Below are positions 34,634 through 43,142 of a stretch of DNA of 64,000 bases, piece after piece; position 1 is the first letter of the stretch, and each line of letters starts with the position of its first letter. Where the stretch lies: contig JAOAEJ010000041.1 of the NCBI GenBank assembly GCA_026416815.1, positions 1 through 64,000 of the forward strand, given 5' to 3'. The notes below the pieces were generated by a model. The model had not been told where the DNA came from. It was given only the letters and a program-made list of their open reading frames with translations, and ran no database searches. A program made the translations under genes and the position numbers. Origin of the DNA: Clostridia bacterium (GTDB taxonomy: Bacteria > Bacillota > Clostridia > Acetivibrionales > DSM-2933).

Positions 34634-35683
34634 ATGTCAAAGTTGAAACTTGGCTTTTGTATTGCCGTAGTTATCCTTACTTTTATGCAGCTAGCCTATA
34701 AGTCATATGGTTTGGATGAGTCTAAGGCAGGGTTGATATCTATACAAGCTATTGGAGAAAATGTACGGAGTGGCTACTTTGATATTAGGAGCAACCCCGG
34801 GGATAAAGGAAGTATTTCTTTAAGATTAATAAATTCATCGGATAAATACCCAGCCAATGGTATTATCTTTGTTTCAGACGCTGTTGTAGCTGTTGGAGGG
34901 GGAATGGGCAGTGTTAATCCCAAAAGCATATCAAAGAAGGGGGTTGGCGGGTGGTTTGATATTTCCCAAATACCAGTTGCATTAAAGCCCAAAGAAGTAA
35001 AGGATGTTAACTTGCACTTTACTATACCTAAGAATGCCAGCAGCGGAGACCATGTAGGTGAAGTAGTAGCATATCAGTTTCTACCATCTGGCAAAACTCC
35101 CAAAAAATTGGATAACAACACTTCTGAGATAATTATTAATAAGGCATACTCCCAAGCAATTGGGATACTTATAAATATACCGGGACCATATTTTAAAAGC
35201 ATGTCACTGAAGTCGTTTAAACCCCACTGGACGGGGGCAAAGTTGTTTCTAAATCTTGAAATAGCTAATGAAGGAAATAAAATTGAAAAATCTACGGGCA
35301 AAATTACTATATCGGAAGATAATATGATAGTACATGAGCAAGTATGCGTAATGGATTCTGTTTACCCTGGAACCAGTGGAATTTACTCCTTTCAAGTACC
35401 TGACAAATTGAAGGAAACGGGAAATTTTTCTGTAGACGTTGAATGGAACTATGGAGTAAACAAAATACAGAAGTCTTTTGATTATAAAATCAGCGACAAT
35501 GAAATCAAAGACGCAGAGGTCATAGAAATTGCCGAAGGAGGCAAAAAACTACCCAAGCACATTATTATACTTACACCCACAGAAATTATAGTAATAATAT
35601 TAAGTAGTATTCTTATTATAGTCCTATTAATAACCATTGGGTTAGTGATAAGAAGGAAATATAAGAAGAATAAAAATACTTAG
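34634..35683 (+). CDS. DUF916/WxL-interacting membrane-anchored protein
   Basis: These proteins present WxL partners at the surface of Gram-positive cells. The 349-residue product has a signal peptide (1-28), an N-terminal Ig-like domain (Y-F-D-I-R-S-N-P-G-D-K-G-S-I-S-L-R-L-I-N-S), a second beta domain (about 160-290, I-G-I-L-I-N-I-P-G), a membrane helix at about 313-336, and the cytoplasmic basic tail RRKYKKNKN. This is the DUF916/DUF3324 layout. ATG 34634 lies 8 nt after AAGGAGG; the upstream frame from 34583 runs through the terminator and is rejected. Confidence 0.75.
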   Translation: MSKLKLGFCIAVVILTFMQLAYKSYGLDESKAGLISIQAIGENVRSGYFDIRSNPGDKGSISLRLINSSDKYPANGIIFVSDAVVAVGGGMGSVNPKSISKKGVGGWFDISQIPVALKPKEVKDVNLHFTIPKNASSGDHVGEVVAYQFLPSGKTPKKLDNNTSEIIINKAYSQAIGILINIPGPYFKSMSLKSFKPHWTGAKLFLNLEIANEGNKIEKSTGKITISEDNMIVHEQVCVMDSVYPGTSGIYSFQVPDKLKETGNFSVDVEWNYGVNKIQKSFDYKISDNEIKDAEVIEIAEGGKKLPKHIIILTPTEIIVIILSSILIIVLLITIGLVIRRKYKKNKNT

Positions 35684-35819
35684 TACAGATAGATTAAATT
35701 GATAAGTATAAGGGCCTTCATTTCGACATTTTCGCCATATTACCATTTTATAAGAGGCTATTTTTACATGTATTTACAGATAGGTTTACATTCAATTACC
35801 TGGGAAAAATAGTTGACAT

Positions 35820-35849
35820 TTGCCAATGGGAACGCAAATAAAGTATAAT
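35820..35849 (+). promoter_or_regulatory. Sigma-A promoter of the aminotransferase-reductase gene
   Basis: TTGCCA (35820-35825), an 18-bp spacer and TATAAT (35844-35849) lie 85 bp upstream of the start. A TTGACA at 35813 is too far from the -10 to be the active -35. Confidence 0.55.
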
Positions 35850-35933
35850 ACTAATTACTATTGATTATATTTACATGTGTGTTTAGAATATCATGTGTAA
35901 CAAAATAATAACAGTATTGAAAGGATGAGATTT

Positions 35934-38579
35934 ATGCATACATTTCCTGAGTACATAAATCCCCACCTTGGCAAACTTCTGAAAGCAATAAGAATGGATA
36001 AAAGCTATATAAAAGGAGAAGGTTGTTACTTATATGACGAAAAAAACAATAGGTATCTTGATTGTATAGCTTCCTATGGAGCACTTCCTTTCGGTTATAA
36101 TCACAGGGAAATATGGGAGTGTATTTCCCGGTTTTCTTGTTCACTGGAGCCTAGTTTTATTCAGCCATCTTTTTTAAATGCAGCTGGAGAATTGGCAGAA
36201 AAGCTGATTTCTATATCGCCAAAGGGTCTTAGGTACGTTACGTTTACCAATAGCGGTGCAGAGTCGGTAGAAGCTGCCATAAAGCTTTGTCGCTCAGCAA
36301 CCGGAAGATTAGGTATACTTACTACCCGAAACAGCTTTCATGGAAAAACTCTGGGCGCTCTATCGGCAACCGGAAAAAAGTCTTACCAGGAAGCCTTTGG
36401 TGCTCCGGTTAAAGGATTTGACTATATAACATTTGGCGATTTGGAGGCTTTAAAATCTAAATTAAACAGTAACCCTGAATACTATGCTGCATTTTTAGTA
36501 GAGCCGATTCAGGGCGAGGGGGGGATTATAGAACCACCGCAAGGGTATCTGAAAGAGGTTAAGAAGGTTTGTGAACAATATGGGGTTTTAATGGTTGTGG
36601 ATGAAGTACAAACAGGTTTGGGTAGGACAGGAACTATGTTTGCCTGCGATCAGGAAGATGTATGCCCTGATGTTATGCTGCTAGCGAAGGCTCTGGGAGG
36701 AGGAATCATGCCTATCGGAGCATGTATATGCAAAGAGGAGGTATATAATGAGGAGTTTGCTATGAAGCATTCATCAACCTTTGCAGCCAACTCTCTTGCA
36801 TGTAGAGTTGGGATAAAGGTACTTGATATACTTACAGCAGATAACGGGTTTATTATAAGTGAAGCAAAGAGAAAAGGTGAATTGCTGAGAAAAGGGCTCA
36901 GCGTCCTTGCGGAAAAATATCCTGAAGTTGTTAAGTCTATCAGGGGAAGAGGGCTAATGCTGGGAATTGAATTTTGTGTGGATATATCTACCTTCCCGAA
37001 TACAATACTGGGGATAATGGGTGAAAATGAAGTTCTTACACCCATCATATCAAGCTACCTCTTAAACATTGAAAATCTTCGAGTGGCACCGACGTTAAAC
37101 GGGGCTGACGTGATACGCATAGAACCATCCTTAAACATATCCGACAGCCAATGTTATGAAGTATTAAATGGGATTGAAAATATGTTGAAAGTGTTAAACC
37201 AAGGAAATTCGGCAAAATTCCTAAGCTTTCTGATTGGTCAAGAATGGCATAAAAAAGATATAGCTCTAGCGCGAATAAAAAAAGATAAGGCTATACCCCT
37301 GGAAGATAGAGAACAGGGGAGATTTGCATTTTTGGTACATCCTTTGGAATATAAGAATTTTTCCGAGCTCGACGAAAGCATGGCAACCTTTGAAAATGAA
37401 GAGCTATGTAAGTTTTTGGAGGTGTGGAATGAAGCTGCAGGACCGGCTGTAATTTCGAGTATGAGCTTGACATCACAAAACGGACAAAAAGCGTATGGAG
37501 AATTTATAGGTGTTATGCGTACTGCTGATGAACTTTTAAATCTCCCAAAGGAACAGGTTATGAGCGAGTTAAAGGCTGCTCTGGGTATTGCAAAGGACAG
37601 AGGAGCAAAGATAGTAGGCCTTGGGGCATTTACTTCAGTTGCTTCAATGGGCGGATTAGCTCTAAAGGATGAGGGAGTAGCTATTACTACAGGGAATAGT
37701 TATACTGTGGTTGCAGCAGTAGAGGCTATAAACTATGCGTTGGATAGCTTTGGCATGTTATCTCAAAATACAACTGCTGCTGTGGTAGGGGCTACAGGGT
37801 CTATTGGAAGAGGTACTGCCATTCTGCTGTCCGAAACGGTATCACAGCTTATACTTGTAGGAAATCCTGAAAGAAAAGCTACAGGTCTGGAACGCTTATT
37901 TACAGTTGCTGGAGAGGTATATAAATATATTGCCGGAATGATTATGGAGAGAAAGGACTTCAAACCCGGGAGTATGGGATTTAAGCTGGCGAAACAAGGG
38001 TATTTACCGAGGTGGGACGCACCTTTGTGTGATTTTATCCGGTTTGCTAAAGCAATGAATAGTCAGAATGGTCCCGTATTGGTATCCACTGCAATTGATG
38101 AAGTTCTGCCTCTCGCTGATGTGGTAGTAAGCGCTACAAATAGTGTAGGCAAAATAATAACCCCCGACAATGTCAAATTTGGGGCTGTGGTTTGCGATGT
38201 ATCCAGACCTCCCAATGTGGCGGAAGAAATGGAAAAAATGCGCCCGGATGTTCTTGTGATTGACGGAGGGGTAATTGAGGTACCCGGGTTGCCGTCTTTA
38301 GGGTGGGACTTTGGGTTTGAGAAGGGTCTGGCCTATGCGTGTATGGCAGAAACAATGATGTTGTCGCTAGAGCACCATTATACAAATATCAGCCTGGGGT
38401 CATCAGGGGTGAATATGGAAAGTATACTTCTTACAAGGGAGTTAGCAAGAAAACACGGATTTAAGCTTGCAAAGTTCAGAAGCTTTGACAGACCCCTTAG
38501 CAGTGAGAAATGGGAAAGAGTTTTAAAAGCCAGAAAATCCGGAGGCAGAAAAAGCAGTATGGAAACTATTTTGGCATAA
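35934..38579 (+). CDS. Bifunctional class III aminotransferase/long-chain acyl-ACP reductase-like fusion
   Basis: Residues 1-425 form a class III PLP aminotransferase (ornithine/putrescine type): TNSGAESVEAAIKL, S-F-H-G-K-T-L, V-V-D-E-V-Q-T-G-L-G-R-T-G and L-L-A-K-A-L-G-G-G, with Lys252 for PLP. After a linker, residues about 465-881 resemble cyanobacterial acyl-ACP reductase: VGLGAFTSVASMGGLAL, TGNSYTVVAA, the Rossmann motif VVGATGSIGRG, D-V-S-R-P-P-N-V, and A-C-M-A-E-T-M-M, where Cys803 matches the thioester-forming Cys of that family. One chain could thus reduce a fatty acyl thioester to an aldehyde and transaminate it to an amine. ATG 35934 fits the AAAGGA site better than ATG 35925. A terminator follows at 38674. 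Confidence 0.8.
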   Translation: MHTFPEYINPHLGKLLKAIRMDKSYIKGEGCYLYDEKNNRYLDCIASYGALPFGYNHREIWECISRFSCSLEPSFIQPSFLNAAGELAEKLISISPKGLRYVTFTNSGAESVEAAIKLCRSATGRLGILTTRNSFHGKTLGALSATGKKSYQEAFGAPVKGFDYITFGDLEALKSKLNSNPEYYAAFLVEPIQGEGGIIEPPQGYLKEVKKVCEQYGVLMVVDEVQTGLGRTGTMFACDQEDVCPDVMLLAKALGGGIMPIGACICKEEVYNEEFAMKHSSTFAANSLACRVGIKVLDILTADNGFIISEAKRKGELLRKGLSVLAEKYPEVVKSIRGRGLMLGIEFCVDISTFPNTILGIMGENEVLTPIISSYLLNIENLRVAPTLNGADVIRIEPSLNISDSQCYEVLNGIENMLKVLNQGNSAKFLSFLIGQEWHKKDIALARIKKDKAIPLEDREQGRFAFLVHPLEYKNFSELDESMATFENEELCKFLEVWNEAAGPAVISSMSLTSQNGQKAYGEFIGVMRTADELLNLPKEQVMSELKAALGIAKDRGAKIVGLGAFTSVASMGGLALKDEGVAITTGNSYTVVAAVEAINYALDSFGMLSQNTTAAVVGATGSIGRGTAILLSETVSQLILVGNPERKATGLERLFTVAGEVYKYIAGMIMERKDFKPGSMGFKLAKQGYLPRWDAPLCDFIRFAKAMNSQNGPVLVSTAIDEVLPLADVVVSATNSVGKIITPDNVKFGAVVCDVSRPPNVAEEMEKMRPDVLVIDGGVIEVPGLPSLGWDFGFEKGLAYACMAETMMLSLEHHYTNISLGSSGVNMESILLTRELARKHGFKLAKFRSFDRPLSSEKWERVLKARKSGGRKSSMETILA

Positions 38580-38673
38580 AGGGAATTTTTTCGCTTTTAA
38601 TGTATAACATGAAATGTTTGTGTACATACTTTATAATGACCTCACAAAATACATTTTGACCCCCTAACAAAGA

Positions 38674-38705
38674 GCCCCGGACGGATTACCGCCGGGGTTT
38701 TTTAC
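38674..38705 (+). terminator. Terminator after the fusion gene
   Basis: GCCCCGG and CCGGGG pair around an 11-nt loop, followed by TTTTTTAC. It lies in a 248-bp gap that otherwise holds no gene. Confidence 0.8.
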
Positions 38706-38827
38706 ATAGGATTTGCTATATTTAGAATATAAGTATTACTGAATATTAAATAAGATCCCATCAGATACTAAAGATAGTTTTAGCACAGTTAATACTATAG
38801 AATAAATCAATGAAAGGGTTTTTGCCA

Positions 38828-39910
38828 ATGAAAGTTGCTATTATGGGAGCAGGCTTGTCTGGGCTGGCATGTGCAAAATATCTGGAGGATCATGGAGTAT
38901 CTCCTGTCATATTCGAACGTCGTCACAGGGTAGGAGAACGTTTTCCCAATATGGAAGCTGTAATGCAAATCATGCATAGGCCAATGCAAGACCCGTTTGT
39001 TTATATGAGTAAAAAGTATGGTATTCATCTTTTACCCGGTGGTATTATGCATACTATAGAAATATATTCCCCTAATAAAAAAACCGAACTAACTGGATTT
39101 AACATAGGATATACCACAATCCGGGGTAATGATGAGCGTTCATTGGAGCGTCAGCTGGCAAAGCAAGTACAATCGGAAATCAATTTTAACTCCACAGTTA
39201 CATGGCAGGAACTCGAAAAAGATTTTGACAAGGTAATAATTGCAACGGGCGACCCTACTATTTCCATGGAGCTTGGAGTGTGGAATACCGATACCGAAGC
39301 ATTTTTGATGGGATGTATAGTAAAAGGGAAATTTGATTTGGGTGTATCCAAAATGTGGGTAGACCAAAGGCTTAGCAAACAGTGTATGGTATACTTTTCG
39401 CCCTTTGACGTATATGAGGCGAGTTATTGTACGGTTGCAATTCCTTCTTCACCGGAGGAGCTTGAAGCATTATGGTTTAACACCGTTGAGGAGTTAAATA
39501 TCAACCCAGTGCCGGGAACTGAATTCAAATTTGAGGAATATAAGCTAGGAAGAGTTTCAACCAAGGAAATAGGAAAGATTATATTAACCGGAGCGGCTGC
39601 AGGATTTGTAGAGCCGTTTATGGGATTCGGTCAGATTCCGTCTATACTTAGCGGAGTTTATGCAGCTATTTCAATTCTTACAGGCAAGAGTTACAGTGAA
39701 ATGACAGCGTGGTTTGATAAGCAGTATTTAGACTGCCTGACTATAAGAAAGTATATAAATAAATTGGACAATAAAGGATTTGATAGGGTTGTATCGCTTG
39801 TAGATATGCCGGGCGTACGTAATATTCTGGCAAATACCAATATACATTTTGTAAGTTTGGCTGCGGCAGCTGTACGTGCAAGGAACGCAATAAAAAGCCC
39901 TTTACAATAA
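38828..39910 (+). CDS. FAD-dependent oxidoreductase of the geranylgeranyl-reductase/halogenase-like group
   Basis: The 360-residue protein opens with a dinucleotide-binding fold, M-G-A-G-L-S-G-L-A-C-A-K-Y-L, and E-R-R (end of strand 2). A later G-D motif is replaced by T-G-A-A-A-G-F-V-E-P-F-M-G-F-G-Q, the FAD-binding pattern of geranylgeranyl reductases and flavin-dependent lipid-modifying enzymes. No substrate-specific motif is visible. ATG 38828 lies 9 nt after AAAGGG; ATG 38810 is upstream of that site. It follows the aminotransferase-reductase gene but is separated by a terminator, so a shared pathway in lipid modification is only suggested by position. Confidence 0.7.
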   Translation: MKVAIMGAGLSGLACAKYLEDHGVSPVIFERRHRVGERFPNMEAVMQIMHRPMQDPFVYMSKKYGIHLLPGGIMHTIEIYSPNKKTELTGFNIGYTTIRGNDERSLERQLAKQVQSEINFNSTVTWQELEKDFDKVIIATGDPTISMELGVWNTDTEAFLMGCIVKGKFDLGVSKMWVDQRLSKQCMVYFSPFDVYEASYCTVAIPSSPEELEALWFNTVEELNINPVPGTEFKFEEYKLGRVSTKEIGKIILTGAAAGFVEPFMGFGQIPSILSGVYAAISILTGKSYSEMTAWFDKQYLDCLTIRKYINKLDNKGFDRVVSLVDMPGVRNILANTNIHFVSLAAAAVRARNAIKSPLQ

Positions 39911-39943
39911 CTTGCCAGTTTATATTGCATAAACTAGAATGGG

Positions 39944-40013
39944 TTTTGTCTAATATTATTGGATACAAACACTTTTTGAGGGTAAATATATATTGATAAA
40001 ATATTAGACAAAA
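39944..40013. repeat. 14-bp perfect inverted repeat in the pfl leader
   Basis: TTTTGTCTAATATT (39944-39957) and AATATTAGACAAAA (40000-40013) are perfectly complementary, with 42 nt between them. The right arm touches the pflB ribosome binding site (GGGTGAGAG), so an RNA hairpin could limit pfl translation. Alternatively the arms are paired regulator sites. Confidence 0.55.
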
Positions 40014-40025
40014 GGGTGAGAGAAT

Positions 40026-42254
40026 ATGGAAGCATGGCATGATTTCCAGGAAGGTAACTGGTCTGAAGAAATAGATGTAAGAAATTTTATCCAATTAAAC
40101 TATACCCCTTATGAAGGGGATGAAAGCTTTCTCAAAGGCCCTACAGAAGCTACTAAAAAGCTGTGGGGGAGGATTACCGAGCTTTTGGAAAAGGAAAGAA
40201 AAAGTGGCGGGATGTTGGACATTGATACCCACACTATTTCTACTATAATTTCTCATAAGCCGGGATACATAGACAAAGATATTGAAAAAGTAGTGGGTCT
40301 CCAAACCGATGAGCCGCTTAAGCGGGCGATTATGCCTTTTGGAGGTATGAGGATGGTTTCCAAGGGCTGTGAATCCTATGGCAGGGAGGTGGACCCCGAT
40401 GTACTGGAGATTTTTACCCAATACAGAAAAACCCACAATGAAGGTGTTTACGATATTTATACACCTGAAATGATGAGGGCTAAGAAAGCGGGAATCATAA
40501 CAGGGCTTCCCGATGCCTACGGTAGGGGAAGAATTATTGGAGACTACCGCAGGGTAGCATTGTATGGGGTTGACAGGCTGATAGCCGAGAAAAAGTATGA
40601 AATGGTTAACCTTGAATTTGATTATATAGACTACGAAACATGCAGAAACAGGGAAGAAATAGCCGAACAGATAAAAGCTCTGGAGCTTTTGAAAAACATG
40701 GCAAGAAACTATGGGTTTGATATATCCGGACCGGCAAAGGATGCAAGAGAAGCAGTACAATGGTTGTACTTTGCCTATCTCTCCGCTATTAAGGAGCAAA
40801 ACGGAGCAGCCATGAGTATCGGGAGAATATCTACATTCCTTGACGTATACATAGAAAGGGACTTAAGACAGGGGAAAATTACTGAAGAGGAAGCTCAGGA
40901 GTTAATAGACCATCTTGTAATTAAGCTAAGAATTGTCAGGTTTTTAAGAACTCCCGAATACGAGAAGCTTTTTAGCGGGGACCCGACCTGGGTAACAGAG
41001 AGTATAGGTGGGATGAGTCTCGACGGGAGAACCCTGGTGACAAAAAACTCCTTCAGAATACTAAATACCTTGTCCAACCTTGGTCCAGCTCCCGAGCCTA
41101 ACCTCACGGTGTTGTGGTCTATCCATCTGCCCCAGGCCTTCAAGAAATTCTGTGCCAAGGCATCCATCAGCACAAGCTCCATACAGTATGAGAGTGACGA
41201 TATAATGCGGCACTACTGGGGAGACGACTATGCTATAGCGTGCTGTGTATCGGCAATGCGTATAGGCAAACAAATGCAGTTCTTTGGTGCAAGGTGTAAT
41301 ATGGCTAAAGCCCTGCTCTATGCAATCAATGGTGGAAGGGACGAATTGACTGGAAATCAGGTAGCGCCTATGTTTTCAGCAGTAGAAACAGAATACCTGG
41401 ATTACGATGACGTCATGAAGCGGCTGGATATGGTGTTGGATTGGGTTGCAAGGCTTTACATGAATACCCTGAATGTTATACACTACATGCATGACAAATA
41501 CGCCTACGAAAGGCTTCAAATGGCGTTGCATGACAGAGAAGTATTGAGGACCATGGCGTGCGGTGTAGCAGGACTATCGGTAGTAACCGACTCCTTAAGT
41601 GCCATAAAATATGCAAAGGTGAAGGTTATAAGAAATGAAAAGAATATTGTGGTTGACTACGAGGTGGAAGGGGACTATCCCAAATATGGGAATAATGATG
41701 AACGTGTTGATTCAATAGCTACCAAATTAGTCAAGATATTTATGGATAAGCTGAGGAAACAGCGGACTTATAGAAATTCGATGCCGACCCTTTCCATACT
41801 GACAATAACCTCAAACGTAGTATATGGAGAAAAGACGGGCAATACCCCGGATGGTAGGAAAAAAGGTGAACCGCTGGCACCGGGGGCTAATCCTATGCAC
41901 GGAAGGGATGTAAACGGAGCCCTTGCAGTGCTTAGCTCCATAGCAAAGCTGCCTTACGAGTATGCACAGGACGGTATATCCTATACCTTCTCGGTAATAC
42001 CCAAGGCCCTTGGAAGAGATAATGAAGCAAGAATTAACAATCTTGTTGCTTTACTGGATGGATACTTTAAACAGGGAGGACACCATATCAACATAAATGT
42101 TTTTGAAAAAGAGCTGCTTTTGGATGCTATGGAACACCCTGAAAAGTATCCTCAGCTAACCATCAGAGTCTCGGGATATGCAGTAAACTTTATCAGGCTT
42201 ACAAAGGCGCAGCAGCTTGATGTTATAAACAGGACAATACACGAACATATTTAA
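40026..42254 (+). CDS. pflB: Pyruvate formate-lyase
   Basis: This glycyl-radical enzyme converts pyruvate and CoA to acetyl-CoA and formate under anaerobic conditions. The 742-residue protein has the two adjacent active-site cysteines I-A-C-C-V-S-A-M-R (Cys406, Cys407), the C-terminal radical motif R-V-S-G-Y-A-V (Gly717), and the PFL-specific PFGGMRM and [20 protein letters not shown] segments. The consecutive Cys pair marks a true PFL rather than a diol dehydratase. ATG 40026 follows GGGTGAGAG. The activase gene follows after a hairpin. Regulation may act through the leader repeat at 39944-40013. Confidence 0.95.
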   Translation: MEAWHDFQEGNWSEEIDVRNFIQLNYTPYEGDESFLKGPTEATKKLWGRITELLEKERKSGGMLDIDTHTISTIISHKPGYIDKDIEKVVGLQTDEPLKRAIMPFGGMRMVSKGCESYGREVDPDVLEIFTQYRKTHNEGVYDIYTPEMMRAKKAGIITGLPDAYGRGRIIGDYRRVALYGVDRLIAEKKYEMVNLEFDYIDYETCRNREEIAEQIKALELLKNMARNYGFDISGPAKDAREAVQWLYFAYLSAIKEQNGAAMSIGRISTFLDVYIERDLRQGKITEEEAQELIDHLVIKLRIVRFLRTPEYEKLFSGDPTWVTESIGGMSLDGRTLVTKNSFRILNTLSNLGPAPEPNLTVLWSIHLPQAFKKFCAKASISTSSIQYESDDIMRHYWGDDYAIACCVSAMRIGKQMQFFGARCNMAKALLYAINGGRDELTGNQVAPMFSAVETEYLDYDDVMKRLDMVLDWVARLYMNTLNVIHYMHDKYAYERLQMALHDREVLRTMACGVAGLSVVTDSLSAIKYAKVKVIRNEKNIVVDYEVEGDYPKYGNNDERVDSIATKLVKIFMDKLRKQRTYRNSMPTLSILTITSNVVYGEKTGNTPDGRKKGEPLAPGANPMHGRDVNGALAVLSSIAKLPYEYAQDGISYTFSVIPKALGRDNEARINNLVALLDGYFKQGGHHININVFEKELLLDAMEHPEKYPQLTIRVSGYAVNFIRLTKAQQLDVINRTIHEHI

Positions 42255-42263
42255 TATATAGCC

Positions 42264-42305
42264 CTTCCTTGTCCCTGTCCTTTTTTGGAGATAGGGACAA
42301 GGAAG
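42264..42305 (+). promoter_or_regulatory. Stem-loop between pflB and pflA
   Basis: CTTCCTTGTCCCT (42264-42276) and AGGGACAAGGAAG (42293-42305) form a perfect 13-bp stem without a U-tail. It likely stabilises the pflB message or lowers read-through into pflA, which is needed in much smaller amounts. Confidence 0.6.
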
Positions 42306-42343
42306 TATGATCAAGGATAAAATATAAAGCTGGGGTGAGGTTT

Positions 42344-43084
42344 ATGGCCTTGAAAGGTAGAGTACATTCATTTGAAACCTTTGGTACTGTAGACGGACCG
42401 GGGATACGATTTGTGGTATTTATGCAGGGCTGCCCTTTGCGCTGTGTGTACTGCCACAACAGGGATACCTGGGATGTTTGCGGAGGTACTGAGTATGCTT
42501 CCGATGAAATAATAGATAAAATGAAGAAATACATAAACTATATAAGGTTTTCCAACGGAGGAATTACAATTACCGGAGGAGAGCCGACATTACAAGCGGA
42601 ATTTGTGTCTGAGGTTTTCAAAAAGTGTAAGGAAATTGGCGTACATACAGCTATCGATACCTCGGGGTTTGCTGACATTGAGAAGGTCAGCGAGCTATTG
42701 GAGTATACAAACCTTGTACTTCTTGATGTAAAGCATGCTGTTGAAGAAAAGCATAAAAAGATAACGGGAGTAGGCATAGATAAGATAAGAAGATTTGCTC
42801 TGCACTTGTCTGAAAAAGGGATTCCCATATGGATACGCTATGTGCTGGTACCCGGATACACCGACGATGAGGAGGACCTCAGGCAGGCTGCAGAATTTTT
42901 AAGCGAACTCAAAACAGTAGAAAAAGTTGAGGTGCTGCCCTACCACAGCATGGGCGAATATAAATGGAAAAAATTGGGTGAAAAATATCAGTTGGAAGGG
43001 GTTGAATCCCCGACGACCGAACAGGTTAAGAAGGCTAAAGAAATACTGGAATCAAAGGTTGTATATATGAATTCAACAAAATAA
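42344..43084 (+). CDS. pflA: Pyruvate formate-lyase activating enzyme
   Basis: The radical-SAM activase installs the glycyl radical in PflB. The 246-residue protein has the iron-sulfur motif G-C-P-L-R-C-V-Y-C-H-N (CxxxCxxC), preceded by the E-T-F-G-T-V-D-G-P-G-I-R-F-V-V-F stretch that is diagnostic of PFL activases. It also has the G-G-I-T-I-T-G-G-E-P SAM-binding motif and L-P-Y-H-S-M-G-x-Y-K-W near the C-terminus. The start ATG 42344 lies after GGGGTGAGG; the GTG at 42335 is inside that site. It is in operon with pflB. Confidence 0.94.
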   Translation: MALKGRVHSFETFGTVDGPGIRFVVFMQGCPLRCVYCHNRDTWDVCGGTEYASDEIIDKMKKYINYIRFSNGGITITGGEPTLQAEFVSEVFKKCKEIGVHTAIDTSGFADIEKVSELLEYTNLVLLDVKHAVEEKHKKITGVGIDKIRRFALHLSEKGIPIWIRYVLVPGYTDDEEDLRQAAEFLSELKTVEKVEVLPYHSMGEYKWKKLGEKYQLEGVESPTTEQVKKAKEILESKVVYMNSTK

Positions 43085-43085
43085 A

Positions 43086-43123
43086 AAATAGTTCCTCCTC
43101 CGGCAAGGGTGAGGAACTATTTT
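43086..43123. terminator. Bidirectional terminator
   Basis: AAAATAGTTCCTC pairs with GAGGAACTATTTT. It serves pflA on the plus strand and the convergent DUF5050-type gene on the minus strand. Confidence 0.8.
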
Positions 43124-43142
43124 CAGGTCAATCCAGGATATA

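Noticed and set aside
35813..35849. TTGACA to TATAAT promoter upstream of the fusion gene
   Set aside because: The spacer is 25 bp, too long for sigma-A; TTGCCA with 18 bp is preferred.
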